Assembly (NCBI GenBank): GCA_964343305.1 | Contig: CAYFJO010000007.1 | Coordinates: 5,535 to 69,534, forward strand | DNA: 64,000 nucleotides | Reading direction: 5' to 3' | Origin: CAYFJO01 sp964343305 | GTDB lineage: Bacteria; Planctomycetota; Planctomycetia; Pirellulales; Pirellulaceae | Part shown: piece by piece, positions 9,050 through 17,059 of the stretch | Numbering within the stretch: the stretch's first letter is position 1 | Layout: each line of letters starts with the position of its first letter | Translations under genes and position numbers: made by a program | Notes under the pieces: model-generated | The model's input: only the letters and a program-made list of their open reading frames with translations | Told to the model about the DNA's origin: nothing | Databases searched by the model: none

Positions 9050-9793
9050 CTAGTCAAGACTGTCCAGGTGTTCTTGAATCTCGACCTTGAACTGGCCTTG
9101 GGCTCGTCGCAACGCCATTTTGAAATAGACCCGTGCCGCACCATGCTTTCCAGCCACCACGGCGGCCTTGCCTTCTTCAAAATACTCGACCAACTCCGCG
9201 TCCCGCTGCTCTTTGGCTGCGACGATTTGACGTTGAATTTGATCGACGTCTGGCGCTTGTTCGACATGATCTTGGGTGCGTAGGTATCTGAACTCGTACG
9301 TTTGATCGCCACGCTGCTGCTGAACAAATTGCGACAGATAAGCCGCCTTGCGCGCGTCCATGTCCCTTTGCCGCGCCGCTTCCTCGGCACGATGATCCGC
9401 CAACAATTCTTCGAAAGTACGGCGGTCGCCACGAGCGGCTCGACTGGCTCGAGCCTGGTTCATCACCTCTTGCTCGAGTTCTTCTTGAATCAGAATCTTG
9501 GCGTGTGCTCGCATCCGCCACGAATTCACTTCACGACCGATGCCGGTGTTCTTAAACAAACGATTGAGATAGGGAACCTTACTCAGGATGGGAACACCAC
9601 GCTCGGTGCGACCTTCGCTAACAGAGTCGATCCCACCAAGCCCCACGCTGCCGCCGTCGGGAATGTTGACGGTTGTGTTGACCGTCGTGGCATTGAACGT
9701 GGGAAGTTGAACCGTTGTCGCTTGTGCGAAAAGCGAAGGAGCAGCGACGACTAGCAGAGCGAGTGAAGAAAGGAGAACCTGTGGTTTGAACAT
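9050..9793 (-). CDS. Exported protein with secretin C-terminal-like signature
   Basis: The 247-residue product has an N-terminal signal peptide (SSLALLVVAAPSLFAQ). Residues about 40-85 contain VNIPDGGSVGLGGI, then GVPILSKVPYLNRLFKNTGI. This is the arrangement at the end of the type II/III secretin domain (PDGG, then VPxLxxIPxLGxLF). The rest is Arg/Glu/Gln-rich, mostly helical, and ends in a TPR-like helix pair (EGKAAVVAGKHGAARVYFKMALRRAQ). A functional secretin needs several hundred residues, so this cannot be a complete channel. It may be a planctomycete protein that borrowed the motif, or an accessory subunit. No secretion genes are adjacent. Confidence 0.6.
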   Translation of the reverse strand: MFKPQVLLSSLALLVVAAPSLFAQATTVQLPTFNATTVNTTVNIPDGGSVGLGGIDSVSEGRTERGVPILSKVPYLNRLFKNTGIGREVNSWRMRAHAKILIQEELEQEVMNQARASRAARGDRRTFEELLADHRAEEAARQRDMDARKAAYLSQFVQQQRGDQTYEFRYLRTQDHVEQAPDVDQIQRQIVAAKEQRDAELVEYFEEGKAAVVAGKHGAARVYFKMALRRAQGQFKVEIQEHLDSLD

Positions 9794-10100
9794 TGCGTTA
9801 CGAGCCTTTTCTCTTTGATTCCCGCCGAGCTATGGGGATGAAAACCCATAACCTGCTTTAGTTTATCGAATAATGCGTCGATAATTCAACTGAAAAACAC
9901 ATCAAATCGACCCATTTTGTTGTTAATCTGCATAGGCTTGGGAAACCAGTTTGGCGAGAACAAACGACGCGATTCACTCCTTGGGGAAGATGGTCAGCCT
10001 TGACGCAAGTGCAAGGGACGCGTAACCTTTCGCCGCTGACACGTTGGGTTGTCAGCCACAAACTGCTTGCAGGCCATGCACCTATGGAAGGAACGCGCCG
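9794..10100. other. Divergent intergenic region
   Basis: About 300 bases separate the start of the secretin-like gene (leftward) from the DegT aminotransferase (rightward), so promoters for both should lie here; I cannot place convincing -35/-10 pairs. The AT-rich block at about 9850-9930 is the likeliest promoter area. The segment around 10034-10050 matches, at 15 of 17 bases, a segment near 28327-28343 and belongs to a dispersed repeat. A GGAAGGA at 10086-10092 lies about 8 nt before the GTG at 10101 and is the ribosome-binding site that fixes that start. Confidence 0.5.
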
Positions 10101-11279
10101 GTGCCCGCTTCAATCCCGCACAATTCGTTGCCCGTCTGCCGAGTCCCCCTGTTAGATGTTGTTCGTGACGGTGACCTGCTGCGAGACGAAATCCTGACGG
10201 CGGTTGCAGAAATCTATGACACAGGCCGGTTTGTCAACGGGCCGCATTGCCAGGCTTTTGAACGGGCCATCGCCGAAACCTGCGAGACGAAATTCGCAGT
10301 GGGCTGTGCTTCCGGCAGTGACGCATTGCTGTTGGCGTTGATGGCGATTGACACACGTGCCGGCGACGAAGTGATCCTGCCGAGCTTTACTTTCTTTGCC
10401 ACGGCTAGCGCTGTGACACGACTGGGCGCGACGCCGGTGTTTGTGGGCATCGATCCTGTGACGTTTAACATTTGTCCCGCCGCGATCGAAGCCGCGGTTA
10501 CCGAGCAAACGAAAGCCATTATGCCCGTACATTTGTTTGGCCAATGTGCCGACATGGACACGATTGGCCGCATCGCGGAGAAAAACTCGTTGCACGTCAT
10601 CGAGGATGCCGCCCAAGCCATCGGCGCGCGACACGGCGATCGTGCGGCGGGTTCGATGGGCGACATCGGTTGCTTTAGTTTCTATCCCACCAAGAATCTT
10701 GGCGGCGTGGGCGACGGTGGAATTCTGACGACATCCAATGAACAGCTTGCCGATCGTTTGCGATTGCTGGCGTCGCACGGCATGAACCCACGTTACTATC
10801 ACAGCGAGGTCGGCATTAACAGCCGGTTGGATACGATTCAAGCCGCGGCACTTCACATCAAACTGAAGCGGCTTGCTGATTGGACAGCGCGACGTCAACA
10901 GAATGCCGCTCGCTACGCCGAATTGTTCGTCGTCGCGGGATTGGCCAACACAGTGACCTTGCCCGACGCAAGTGCGGACACCGCGCATGCTTGGAACCAA
11001 TTCACGATCCGTGTTCCCAACGGCCAGCGCGATGCACTGCGGGCACATCTAGCCGATGCCAATGTTGGCTCGGAAATCTATTACCCGGTTCCTCTGCATC
11101 AACAGAAGTGTTTTGCTTCACTGCCACACGTCACCACGGATTTGCCGGAAACCGAACGGGCGTCGGCGGAAGTGTTGAGCCTTCCCATCTTCCCTGGGCT
11201 AACGCAAGAAGAGCAGGGATATGTTGTCGACCAAACGGCCGCATTTTTCGCAGCCGGACAGCATCGTCTCGCATCGTAG
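10101..11279 (+). CDS. DegT/DnrJ/EryC1/StrS-family PLP sugar aminotransferase
   Basis: This is a PLP-dependent enzyme of the family that aminates keto-sugars on nucleotide sugars, usually for surface glycans. Seen: the N-terminal block VPLLDVVRDGDLLRDEI, the cofactor region CASGSDALLLALMA, IPVHLFGQ-like MPVHLFGQCADM, the PLP-contacting VIEDAAQAIGA, and the Schiff-base lysine in SFYPTKNLGGVGDGG. The 392-residue length is normal. I chose GTG at 10101 because a GGAAGGA ribosome-binding site lies just upstream and the family begins a few residues before VPLLD; the open frame upstream has only a TTG. The stop abuts the stop of metG without a gap. The amino-sugar product cannot be told; a family 2 glycosyltransferase is 1.3 kb away. 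Confidence 0.92.
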   Translation: MPASIPHNSLPVCRVPLLDVVRDGDLLRDEILTAVAEIYDTGRFVNGPHCQAFERAIAETCETKFAVGCASGSDALLLALMAIDTRAGDEVILPSFTFFATASAVTRLGATPVFVGIDPVTFNICPAAIEAAVTEQTKAIMPVHLFGQCADMDTIGRIAEKNSLHVIEDAAQAIGARHGDRAAGSMGDIGCFSFYPTKNLGGVGDGGILTTSNEQLADRLRLLASHGMNPRYYHSEVGINSRLDTIQAAALHIKLKRLADWTARRQQNAARYAELFVVAGLANTVTLPDASADTAHAWNQFTIRVPNGQRDALRAHLADANVGSEIYYPVPLHQQKCFASLPHVTTDLPETERASAEVLSLPIFPGLTQEEQGYVVDQTAAFFAAGQHRLAS

Positions 11280-13319
11280 TCAGTGGACGCGTTGTCCCGG
11301 CTGAGCACCTTCGTCCACACTCAGCAAAAACACATCCTTGCCACCCGGGCCTGATGCCAGGATCATCCCTTCGCTCGTGCCAAACTTCATCTTCCGCGCG
11401 GCCAAATTCGCTGCCATCACGACGAGTCGCCCAACCAACTTTTGCGGATCGCACGATTGCTTGATCCCCGCGAAAACCGTGCGACGTTCTTCGCCGCCGA
11501 GGCTCAGCGTCAGTTTCAACAACTTGTTGGCTCCCTTGACATCTTCCGCCGCTACGACGCGAGCGACTCGCAGATCCACTTTGACAAATTCGTCATAGGT
11601 GCATGGTTCCGACAAGGGCTCATCTTTCAACGGTTGATCACTGTCGTCAAACTGCGTTGTCGTGGCCTGTTCGACCGCGTCGTCTTTGCTTTCTTCCACC
11701 ATCGCTTCGACATCTTTCTTTTCTGGCCGTTTTAACATGTGTTTGAATTTCGCCACGCTCGTGCCAACAAGCGGCGTCTGCGCTTCATCCCAACTTTCGA
11801 TCGGCTTGCCCAAAAGCGCGCCCGTTTGCTCCGCCAATTGCGGCAGCACCGGTGACAAGTAGACCGCAATCTGCCGGAACAGATTCAACGCGATCGTGCA
11901 AACATCCTGCAACTCCTGCGCCTTGTCCGGATCCTTTTTCAACGTCCAAGGCGCGGCATTCTCAACAAACGGATTCGCCCGATCGGCCAAGTCCATGATC
12001 AACCGCACTGCTTTGTTGTAGTCGCAGTTTTCGTAAGCCCCGGCTATGTCGTCACCGGCTTTTGCCGCGTACTCAAACAAACCGCCGTCGTCTGGATACT
12101 GTTCAGACAAACCTGCCTTGGCGACGAACTTTGCCGAGCGGCTCGCAAGGTTGACAACTTTACCAACCAAATCTGCGCTGATCTTTGCGACGAATTCTTC
12201 CAAATTCAAATCCAAATCATCCAACCTTGGTCCGAGTTTGGCAGCGTAGTAGTAGCGCAAAAAACTTGGATCAAGATGCTTCAGGTACGTTTCGGCCTTG
12301 ACGAATGTACCTTTGCTCTTCGACATCTTTTCACCACCGACGGTCAAGAAGCCGTGAATGTGAACCTTGGAAGGCAGGTTGAATTCCGCGGTCTTCAACA
12401 TTGCGGGCCAAAACAGACAGTGGAAATACTGAATGTCCTTGCCAATGAAATGGTGGACTTCCGTTTCCTCGCTTCGCCACCAGTCGTCGAATTCCTCGCC
12501 TGTGCGATCGCACCACTGTCGAGTCGACGCCATGTAACCGATCGGTGCATCGAACCACACGTACCAATAATGTTTGCCGTCCGTCTCGGGGATGTCGAAA
12601 CCGAAATAAGGTGCCGGCCGCGACACGTCCCAGTCGCGCAAAGGCTCGTGAAGAAAATGGCCCTTCAAATAGTTGGCCACTTCATCCTGAAGATGCTCGC
12701 CGTCTTGCGTCCAATCGTCCAAAAACTCGTGTAACGTTTCGATCTCGACAAAGAAGTGATCTTGCTCGCCTTTGGTCGGCGGCTTTTGACTGACGGTGCT
12801 GATCGGATCGATAAGATCCACGGCGCTATACGTTGCGCCACACTTTTCACAATTGTCGCCGTGCTGGTCTGGCGCCTTGCATTTGGGACACGTCCCCTTC
12901 ACAAATCGATCGGGCAATGACTCTCCCGTTTCGGCGTCAAAGAGCTCGACAACTTTGCGTTCGGCAACCAGGCCCTTGTCGTTCAGTGCCTTCCAAAAAA
13001 CCTGGCAGAATTCTCGGTTCTCCGACGAGTGTGTGCTGCCATAATTCTCGAATTCAATTCCGAATCCGGCAAAGTCACGCTGGTGAGCCTCGTTCATCAG
13101 GTCGATAAATTCTTCCTCGGTACAGCCTTTTTGCCGAGCGCTCTTCATGATCGCTGTGCCGTGCGTGTCGTCGGCGCAAATATAGATGCAGCGATGGCCG
13201 CGCAACTTCTGAAAGCGGACCCAGATGTCGGTCTGGATGTATTCGACAAGATGCCCAAGATGAATGGGGCCATTCGCATAGGGCAAGGCTGCCGTGACGA
13301 GAATCCGTCGCTGGCTCAT
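11280..13319 (-). CDS. metG: Methionyl-tRNA synthetase with C-terminal tRNA-binding domain
   Basis: The enzyme charges tRNA(Met) with methionine in the cytoplasm. The class I signature HLGH is at residues 20-23, the KMSKS loop near residues 331-335, and a zinc knuckle (CPKC, then CEKC) lies in the connective peptide. The anticodon-binding helical domain follows, then an acidic, low-complexity linker (around residues 540-575) and a C-terminal EMAPII/Arc1p-like OB fold (FVKVDLRVARVVAAEDV to the end), which dimerises and binds tRNA in the long MetRS form. The 679-residue length agrees. It converges on the DegT gene with no intervening base; there is no visible terminator. Confidence 0.98.
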   Translation of the reverse strand: MSQRRILVTAALPYANGPIHLGHLVEYIQTDIWVRFQKLRGHRCIYICADDTHGTAIMKSARQKGCTEEEFIDLMNEAHQRDFAGFGIEFENYGSTHSSENREFCQVFWKALNDKGLVAERKVVELFDAETGESLPDRFVKGTCPKCKAPDQHGDNCEKCGATYSAVDLIDPISTVSQKPPTKGEQDHFFVEIETLHEFLDDWTQDGEHLQDEVANYLKGHFLHEPLRDWDVSRPAPYFGFDIPETDGKHYWYVWFDAPIGYMASTRQWCDRTGEEFDDWWRSEETEVHHFIGKDIQYFHCLFWPAMLKTAEFNLPSKVHIHGFLTVGGEKMSKSKGTFVKAETYLKHLDPSFLRYYYAAKLGPRLDDLDLNLEEFVAKISADLVGKVVNLASRSAKFVAKAGLSEQYPDDGGLFEYAAKAGDDIAGAYENCDYNKAVRLIMDLADRANPFVENAAPWTLKKDPDKAQELQDVCTIALNLFRQIAVYLSPVLPQLAEQTGALLGKPIESWDEAQTPLVGTSVAKFKHMLKRPEKKDVEAMVEESKDDAVEQATTTQFDDSDQPLKDEPLSEPCTYDEFVKVDLRVARVVAAEDVKGANKLLKLTLSLGGEERRTVFAGIKQSCDPQKLVGRLVVMAANLAARKMKFGTSEGMILASGPGGKDVFLLSVDEGAQPGQRVH

Positions 13320-13454
13320 AGTGACTCCGTTGAAATCTGCAATTCCTTTCCAATGTTTGAAGTGTGCATTCTAGCGGAGTCGTGGGATCACCTGTAGGAC
13401 GGGTTGCCTGTTGTCCACTCACACGAGATTTTGCTATCCCGATGCTTCCGTCAT

Positions 13455-13559
13455 TTGCCGCCCATTGCGCTGGACGAGATCGGCACGCAGATTTCACTCT
13501 CCGAAATCTATGACGGAGTTGAATTCACGCCTGAACCGGACGAAGACGAAGTGGAGTAA
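13455..13559 (+). pseudogene. C-terminal stub of an Uma2-family endonuclease
   Basis: The plus strand encodes LPPIALDEIGTQISLSEIYD and then an acidic tail ending in EVE before TAA at 13557. This resembles the end of the Uma2 gene at 25318 in this window, which has CQVSLAEIYAKVQFDEP; QISLSEIYDGVEFTPEP aligns with it residue for residue. No Uma2 catalytic core or start lies upstream, since metG is divergent there. It is best read as a leftover of a deleted Uma2 gene. The short length limits certainty. Confidence 0.45.
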
Positions 13560-13567
13560 TTTTCGCC

Positions 13568-13636
13568 GTAGGATGGTTTTTCAAAGCCGTCCGTCGGTGG
13601 TTCGTTGTGTTGGACGGCTTTGGGAAGCCATCCTAC
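13568..13636. repeat. Inverted repeat, hairpin-forming
   Basis: The arms begin GTAGGATGG and end CCATCCTAC, with AAAGCCGTCC and GGACGGCTTT inside, so most of the 69 bases can fold into one hairpin around a loop at about 13593-13611. It lies between the Uma2 stub and the end of the PVC heme gene. The ends resemble the GTAGGACGG-type repeat at 15369-15445. Confidence 0.8.
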
Positions 13637-13651
13637 AAAAAATCCCTCGCG

Positions 13652-16600
13652 TTAATCCGACAGTTGCACTTGACTTGGCGACATCAGGTACCCGATCAGG
13701 TCGCGGACTTCGACGTCCGAAAGAAAGTCGAGCTGACTATCCGGCATCATGGAAAGCTGAGATATCCGCATCTCGTCGATTTCCTCGCGGGCAAAGACGA
13801 GTTTTTGTTTGGGCAACTGAACCGTGATCGTCCGCTCGTTCTGCGAAAGGATGATGCCGTTGATCACGCGGCCGTCGGCCAACAACATGATCGTCATGTG
13901 ATAATTCTTTGAAACGGTTGCACTCGGATCGACGATGTTTTCCAAAAGGTACTGCAAGTTGGATCTTTGCGCGCCCGTTAGATCGGGTGCGATCGCACCA
14001 CCTTTGCCGAACAGCTTGTGGCAGTTTGCACACGATTTTTCGAACAATGCCCGACCAGCCGACAAATCTGCCTTGGCGAGCGACGCGGTCGAAAGTGCTT
14101 CGCGATACTCGTTGATCTTTGCAACCTTGTCGGCGGAAATCTGTTTGAGTTCCGGCCATAGCTTGGCGATGCGGGCGTTGATGCGGTGGTCGCCAAGCGT
14201 TTGCAATTGTCGCAGTTGAAACACAGACACAAAGTTGCGATCAATCTTTCCACCGGCAACCGCATCGAGCAACTCAGCAGCATACGCAGGTCGTGAGACG
14301 AGTACGTTGATCACTTCTTCCTTGCCGGACGAACGCATCTGGTTTATTTTTTCGATTAACAGTTTTGGCGTGTCCGGCTCGTTAAACGCCGCCAGCCCTC
14401 GTACTGCATCGCGGCCCATGTCGAGGTTGTCGAGCAGTTTTCGAAGCGTCGGCACGAGATCGTCGATGCGACTGGCGACCAGCGTTCGAATCGCCTCGCG
14501 CCGAACATCCAGATCTCCGCCCGATGTGGCGATTTTCATCAGGGCCTCGACCGCGCGGCCATCGCCGAAGACCAGCGACAGCTCGCGCTCGAGTTGTCTG
14601 ACTCGGTCATCAGCGCTCTTTCTGAGCACGGAGGTGACTTGCTCCCAGCCCTCGGGCATCGGTGCTTTGCGCCAGCCGCGCAGCGCCGTCGACATACCTT
14701 CCAGCAGGTCGGTCTGTCCAGCCGAGCCGCGTTTGGCGAGCAACGCGGTCAACCCGCTAACCGCATCGGGTTGCCGTTCGATCTCGTACGTCAGACGCCG
14801 CGCGATGTATCGTCGAAGCAAAGGTATTTTGGTTGTCGCAGCGAGTTGGATGGCCTCGTTCGGATGCTCAACAACGGCTGGTTCAATCGCGTACCACAAC
14901 ATCAACGGTAGCACACGGTCGTCGGCGAATCCGTCGTCCGAAGTGATGTTCGCCGCGATCGTAAATCGTTCGCTCTTCGGAAACTGATTTAGAGTGGACG
15001 CGAGAAACGTTTGAACCAGGCCGGAAGACTCTGTTTCGCTGACTTCTTCCAACGCTTGTCGTACGGCAACCGTGGGTGCTCCGTCATCAACGAGCAGTTT
15101 GATGGCCCAAACTCGGGTGTGTTCGTTGTTGTGGCTAAGTTGTTTGATGAGCCACGCCGCGTCGATTCCGCCAGTCACGTGCAGGCACCACATGGCTCGG
15201 AGTTTTCGCGTAATGTCTTTTTGCTCGTCGTACATCTTTAGCAGAGCCGCATGCACATTGCCCATGTCGTTGCCCGCCACTGCTCGTTGCTGAAGCAACC
15301 GGCGCGCGTGACGCACATGCCAATCGTTCTTGTGCAGTTGCAGTGCAACTAGCTTGGCGTCGTCTGTGGTAGGACGGATTGCTAATCCGTCCATCTTCTT
15401 CTGTTCGTTCGCAGCGGCAGCGGACGGATTGGCAATCCGTCCTACGTAGTTCACTTTGTAAATTCGCCCTGACGTGCGGTGAATTCCGTCGTTGTCGTGG
15501 CACTCGCCGATGTCCGACCAGTCGGCAATGTAAACGCCGCCGTCCGGCCCGTAACACAGTTCGATGCCGCGGAACCAGATGTCCTTGGCGTGCATAAAAT
15601 CGTCTTCGTGTTTGCCGATATACGTAGCACCATGTCGATGGAGACGATCGCAATTGATGCGGCATCCGTGAAGGTTCGCGGTGAAAACGTCGCCACGATA
15701 CTTCTCGGGCCAATTGTCGCCGAGGTAGATCATCATGCCCGTGTGAGCGTGGCCGCCGCCCGCTTGATCCGTTGTCTTGCTCATGCTGCCCCGTTTCAAA
15801 TCGTGCCACCTTTCGGCCGTGTCCCAATGGACGTGATCGGCTGTCTGCGGGATGTACTTGTAAAGGTGTGGATTGAAATGCTCGCCGAACATTCGCTCGT
15901 AATAAGCACCTGGAATCACGTGCCACAGGTGCCCAATCACCGTGTTGATGAAAAACATCTGGCCGTGGTCGTCCCAATCCATGCCCCACGAGTTGGTCGT
16001 GCCCTGGCAGACGACCTCAAAGGTCTTGCGCGTCGGATGAAACCGCCAAATACCGCAGTTCATCTTCATCCGTTCCGCGCGCGACATCCCAGGAGTGCCG
16101 ATGTACGACGTCGTGGTGATTCCGTGCCGACCGTAAAGCCAGCCGTCCGGTCCCCAGCGCAGCCCGTTGACGATGTTATGTCCAATCGTGTCGCTGTTGA
16201 ATCCTTCGAGCATCACCACCGGCTCGCCATCCGGCACGTCATCGTGATTGCGATCGGGGATGAAAAGCAAGTGTGGCGCACACGTCGCCCACACGCCACC
16301 GAAGCCAATCTCGATGCTTGTCAACTTCTTCGCCTTGTCCCAAAACACTGTGCGCTGGTCGAACTGGCCGTCGCCGTCTTTGTCTTCGAGGATCACGATG
16401 CGATCGTACAACTTCGTTTCGAATCGAATCGGCTGCTCGGCGTAGGTGTAATTCTCAGCAACCCACAACCGGCCCCGCTCGTCCATCGCCAGCGCGATCG
16501 GCTGTTGTACATCCGGCTCAGCGGCGAAGAGCGAGATCTCGAAGCCTTCAGGCAATGTCATGCCGTTGAGCGCCTCGGCGGGTGACGTCAGACCTTTGCC

Positions 16601-16693
16601 GACGTTTTGCGTGTTGAAGATCTTTGGAAGTTCGTCAGCGTGGAGTGTTGCACTGGCAACGACAAGGATCACAAGAGACAATTTGTATTTCAT
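13652..16693 (-). CDS. PVC-type dehydrogenase-propeller/HEAT protein with cytochrome c site
   Basis: This is an exported 1013-residue protein. The start at 16693 (MKYKLSLVILVVASATLHA) gives a clean signal peptide; 11 upstream residues in frame are unnecessary. Residues about 40-410 form the propeller of PVC 'membrane-bound dehydrogenase' proteins (MDERGRLWVAENYTY, GPDGWLYGRHGI, ELCYGPDGGVYIADWSD). A HEAT-like helical region follows, and residues about 860-1000 hold a cytochrome-type domain with CANCH (near 887), GPDLTG-like APDLTGAQR and NIVDPSATVSKNY. These proteins are thought to oxidise sugars or related compounds in the periplasm and pass electrons to heme. The segment at residues about 417-443 is encoded by an inserted inverted repeat. 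Confidence 0.9.
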   Translation of the reverse strand: MKYKLSLVILVVASATLHADELPKIFNTQNVGKGLTSPAEALNGMTLPEGFEISLFAAEPDVQQPIALAMDERGRLWVAENYTYAEQPIRFETKLYDRIVILEDKDGDGQFDQRTVFWDKAKKLTSIEIGFGGVWATCAPHLLFIPDRNHDDVPDGEPVVMLEGFNSDTIGHNIVNGLRWGPDGWLYGRHGITTTSYIGTPGMSRAERMKMNCGIWRFHPTRKTFEVVCQGTTNSWGMDWDDHGQMFFINTVIGHLWHVIPGAYYERMFGEHFNPHLYKYIPQTADHVHWDTAERWHDLKRGSMSKTTDQAGGGHAHTGMMIYLGDNWPEKYRGDVFTANLHGCRINCDRLHRHGATYIGKHEDDFMHAKDIWFRGIELCYGPDGGVYIADWSDIGECHDNDGIHRTSGRIYKVNYVGRIANPSAAAANEQKKMDGLAIRPTTDDAKLVALQLHKNDWHVRHARRLLQQRAVAGNDMGNVHAALLKMYDEQKDITRKLRAMWCLHVTGGIDAAWLIKQLSHNNEHTRVWAIKLLVDDGAPTVAVRQALEEVSETESSGLVQTFLASTLNQFPKSERFTIAANITSDDGFADDRVLPLMLWYAIEPAVVEHPNEAIQLAATTKIPLLRRYIARRLTYEIERQPDAVSGLTALLAKRGSAGQTDLLEGMSTALRGWRKAPMPEGWEQVTSVLRKSADDRVRQLERELSLVFGDGRAVEALMKIATSGGDLDVRREAIRTLVASRIDDLVPTLRKLLDNLDMGRDAVRGLAAFNEPDTPKLLIEKINQMRSSGKEEVINVLVSRPAYAAELLDAVAGGKIDRNFVSVFQLRQLQTLGDHRINARIAKLWPELKQISADKVAKINEYREALSTASLAKADLSAGRALFEKSCANCHKLFGKGGAIAPDLTGAQRSNLQYLLENIVDPSATVSKNYHMTIMLLADGRVINGIILSQNERTITVQLPKQKLVFAREEIDEMRISQLSMMPDSQLDFLSDVEVRDLIGYLMSPSQVQLSD
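15369..15445. repeat. Inverted repeat inserted in a coding sequence
   Basis: Two 24-base arms (15369-15392 and 15422-15445) are reverse complements at 23 of 24 positions and surround a 29-base centre. On the minus strand the repeat adds YVGRIANPSAAAA and GLAIRPT to the PVC heme protein. Peptides like VGRIANPS recur in planctomycete proteins and mark this repeat family. Confidence 0.85.
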
Positions 16694-16762
16694 GAGCGAA
16701 ATCCTGTGTGGTAAAGTCGCCACCATGATAATTCACAGGCTCATCGGTCGCGAGCATGTTTG

Positions 16763-16827
16763 TTTGAACAGAAGCAAACGAAGGTAACGAAGTTTTACGT
16801 TGTTTCCTTCGTTGCCTTCTGTTCAAA
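16763..16827. repeat. Inverted repeat, GAACAGAAG family, copy 1
   Basis: The left arm starts TTTGAACAGAAGCAAACG and the right arm ends CCTTCTGTTCAAA. The 65 bases fill most of the space between the PVC heme gene start and the MoaD-like gene stop. A second copy of the same family is at 43793-43858. Confidence 0.85.
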
Positions 16828-16831
16828 AGAA

Positions 16832-17059
16832 TCATCCACCGCCGACTGGTGGCAGAATGGCCAAATCGTCGCCATCAGACAAAGAGCGATTACGATCGCG
16901 CTCCAATTGGCCATTGACCGTGAACGTTTGGACGCCTTCGCTGGGAATGTCGAGCGCGGTGAGCACGTCCAGAATCGTCGCGCCTTCGGCGATCTTTAAC
17001 TTTCCCTCATCGGACGTTTTGTCTTTGAGAACGCCCATCAGTTTCAACGTGATTTCCAT
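16832..17059 (-). CDS. MoaD/ThiS-like sulfur-carrier protein
   Basis: The start at 17059 gives a 75-residue protein (MEITLKLMGVLKDKTSDEGK) that overlaps the stop of the FAD oxidoreductase by one base (TGATG), a coupling signature. It has the beta-grasp pattern of MoaD/ThiS: a first strand, GATILDVLTALDIP, VNGQLERD, LSDGDDLAILPPVGGG. It ends in Gly-Gly, the residue pair that is adenylated and thiocarboxylated in sulfur carriers. MoaD gives sulfur to molybdopterin and ThiS to thiazole. The partner FAD protein suggests a special molybdo/tungstopterin role rather than thiamine; MoaE and other cofactor genes are not in the window. Confidence 0.85.
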   Translation of the reverse strand: MEITLKLMGVLKDKTSDEGKLKIAEGATILDVLTALDIPSEGVQTFTVNGQLERDRNRSLSDGDDLAILPPVGGG

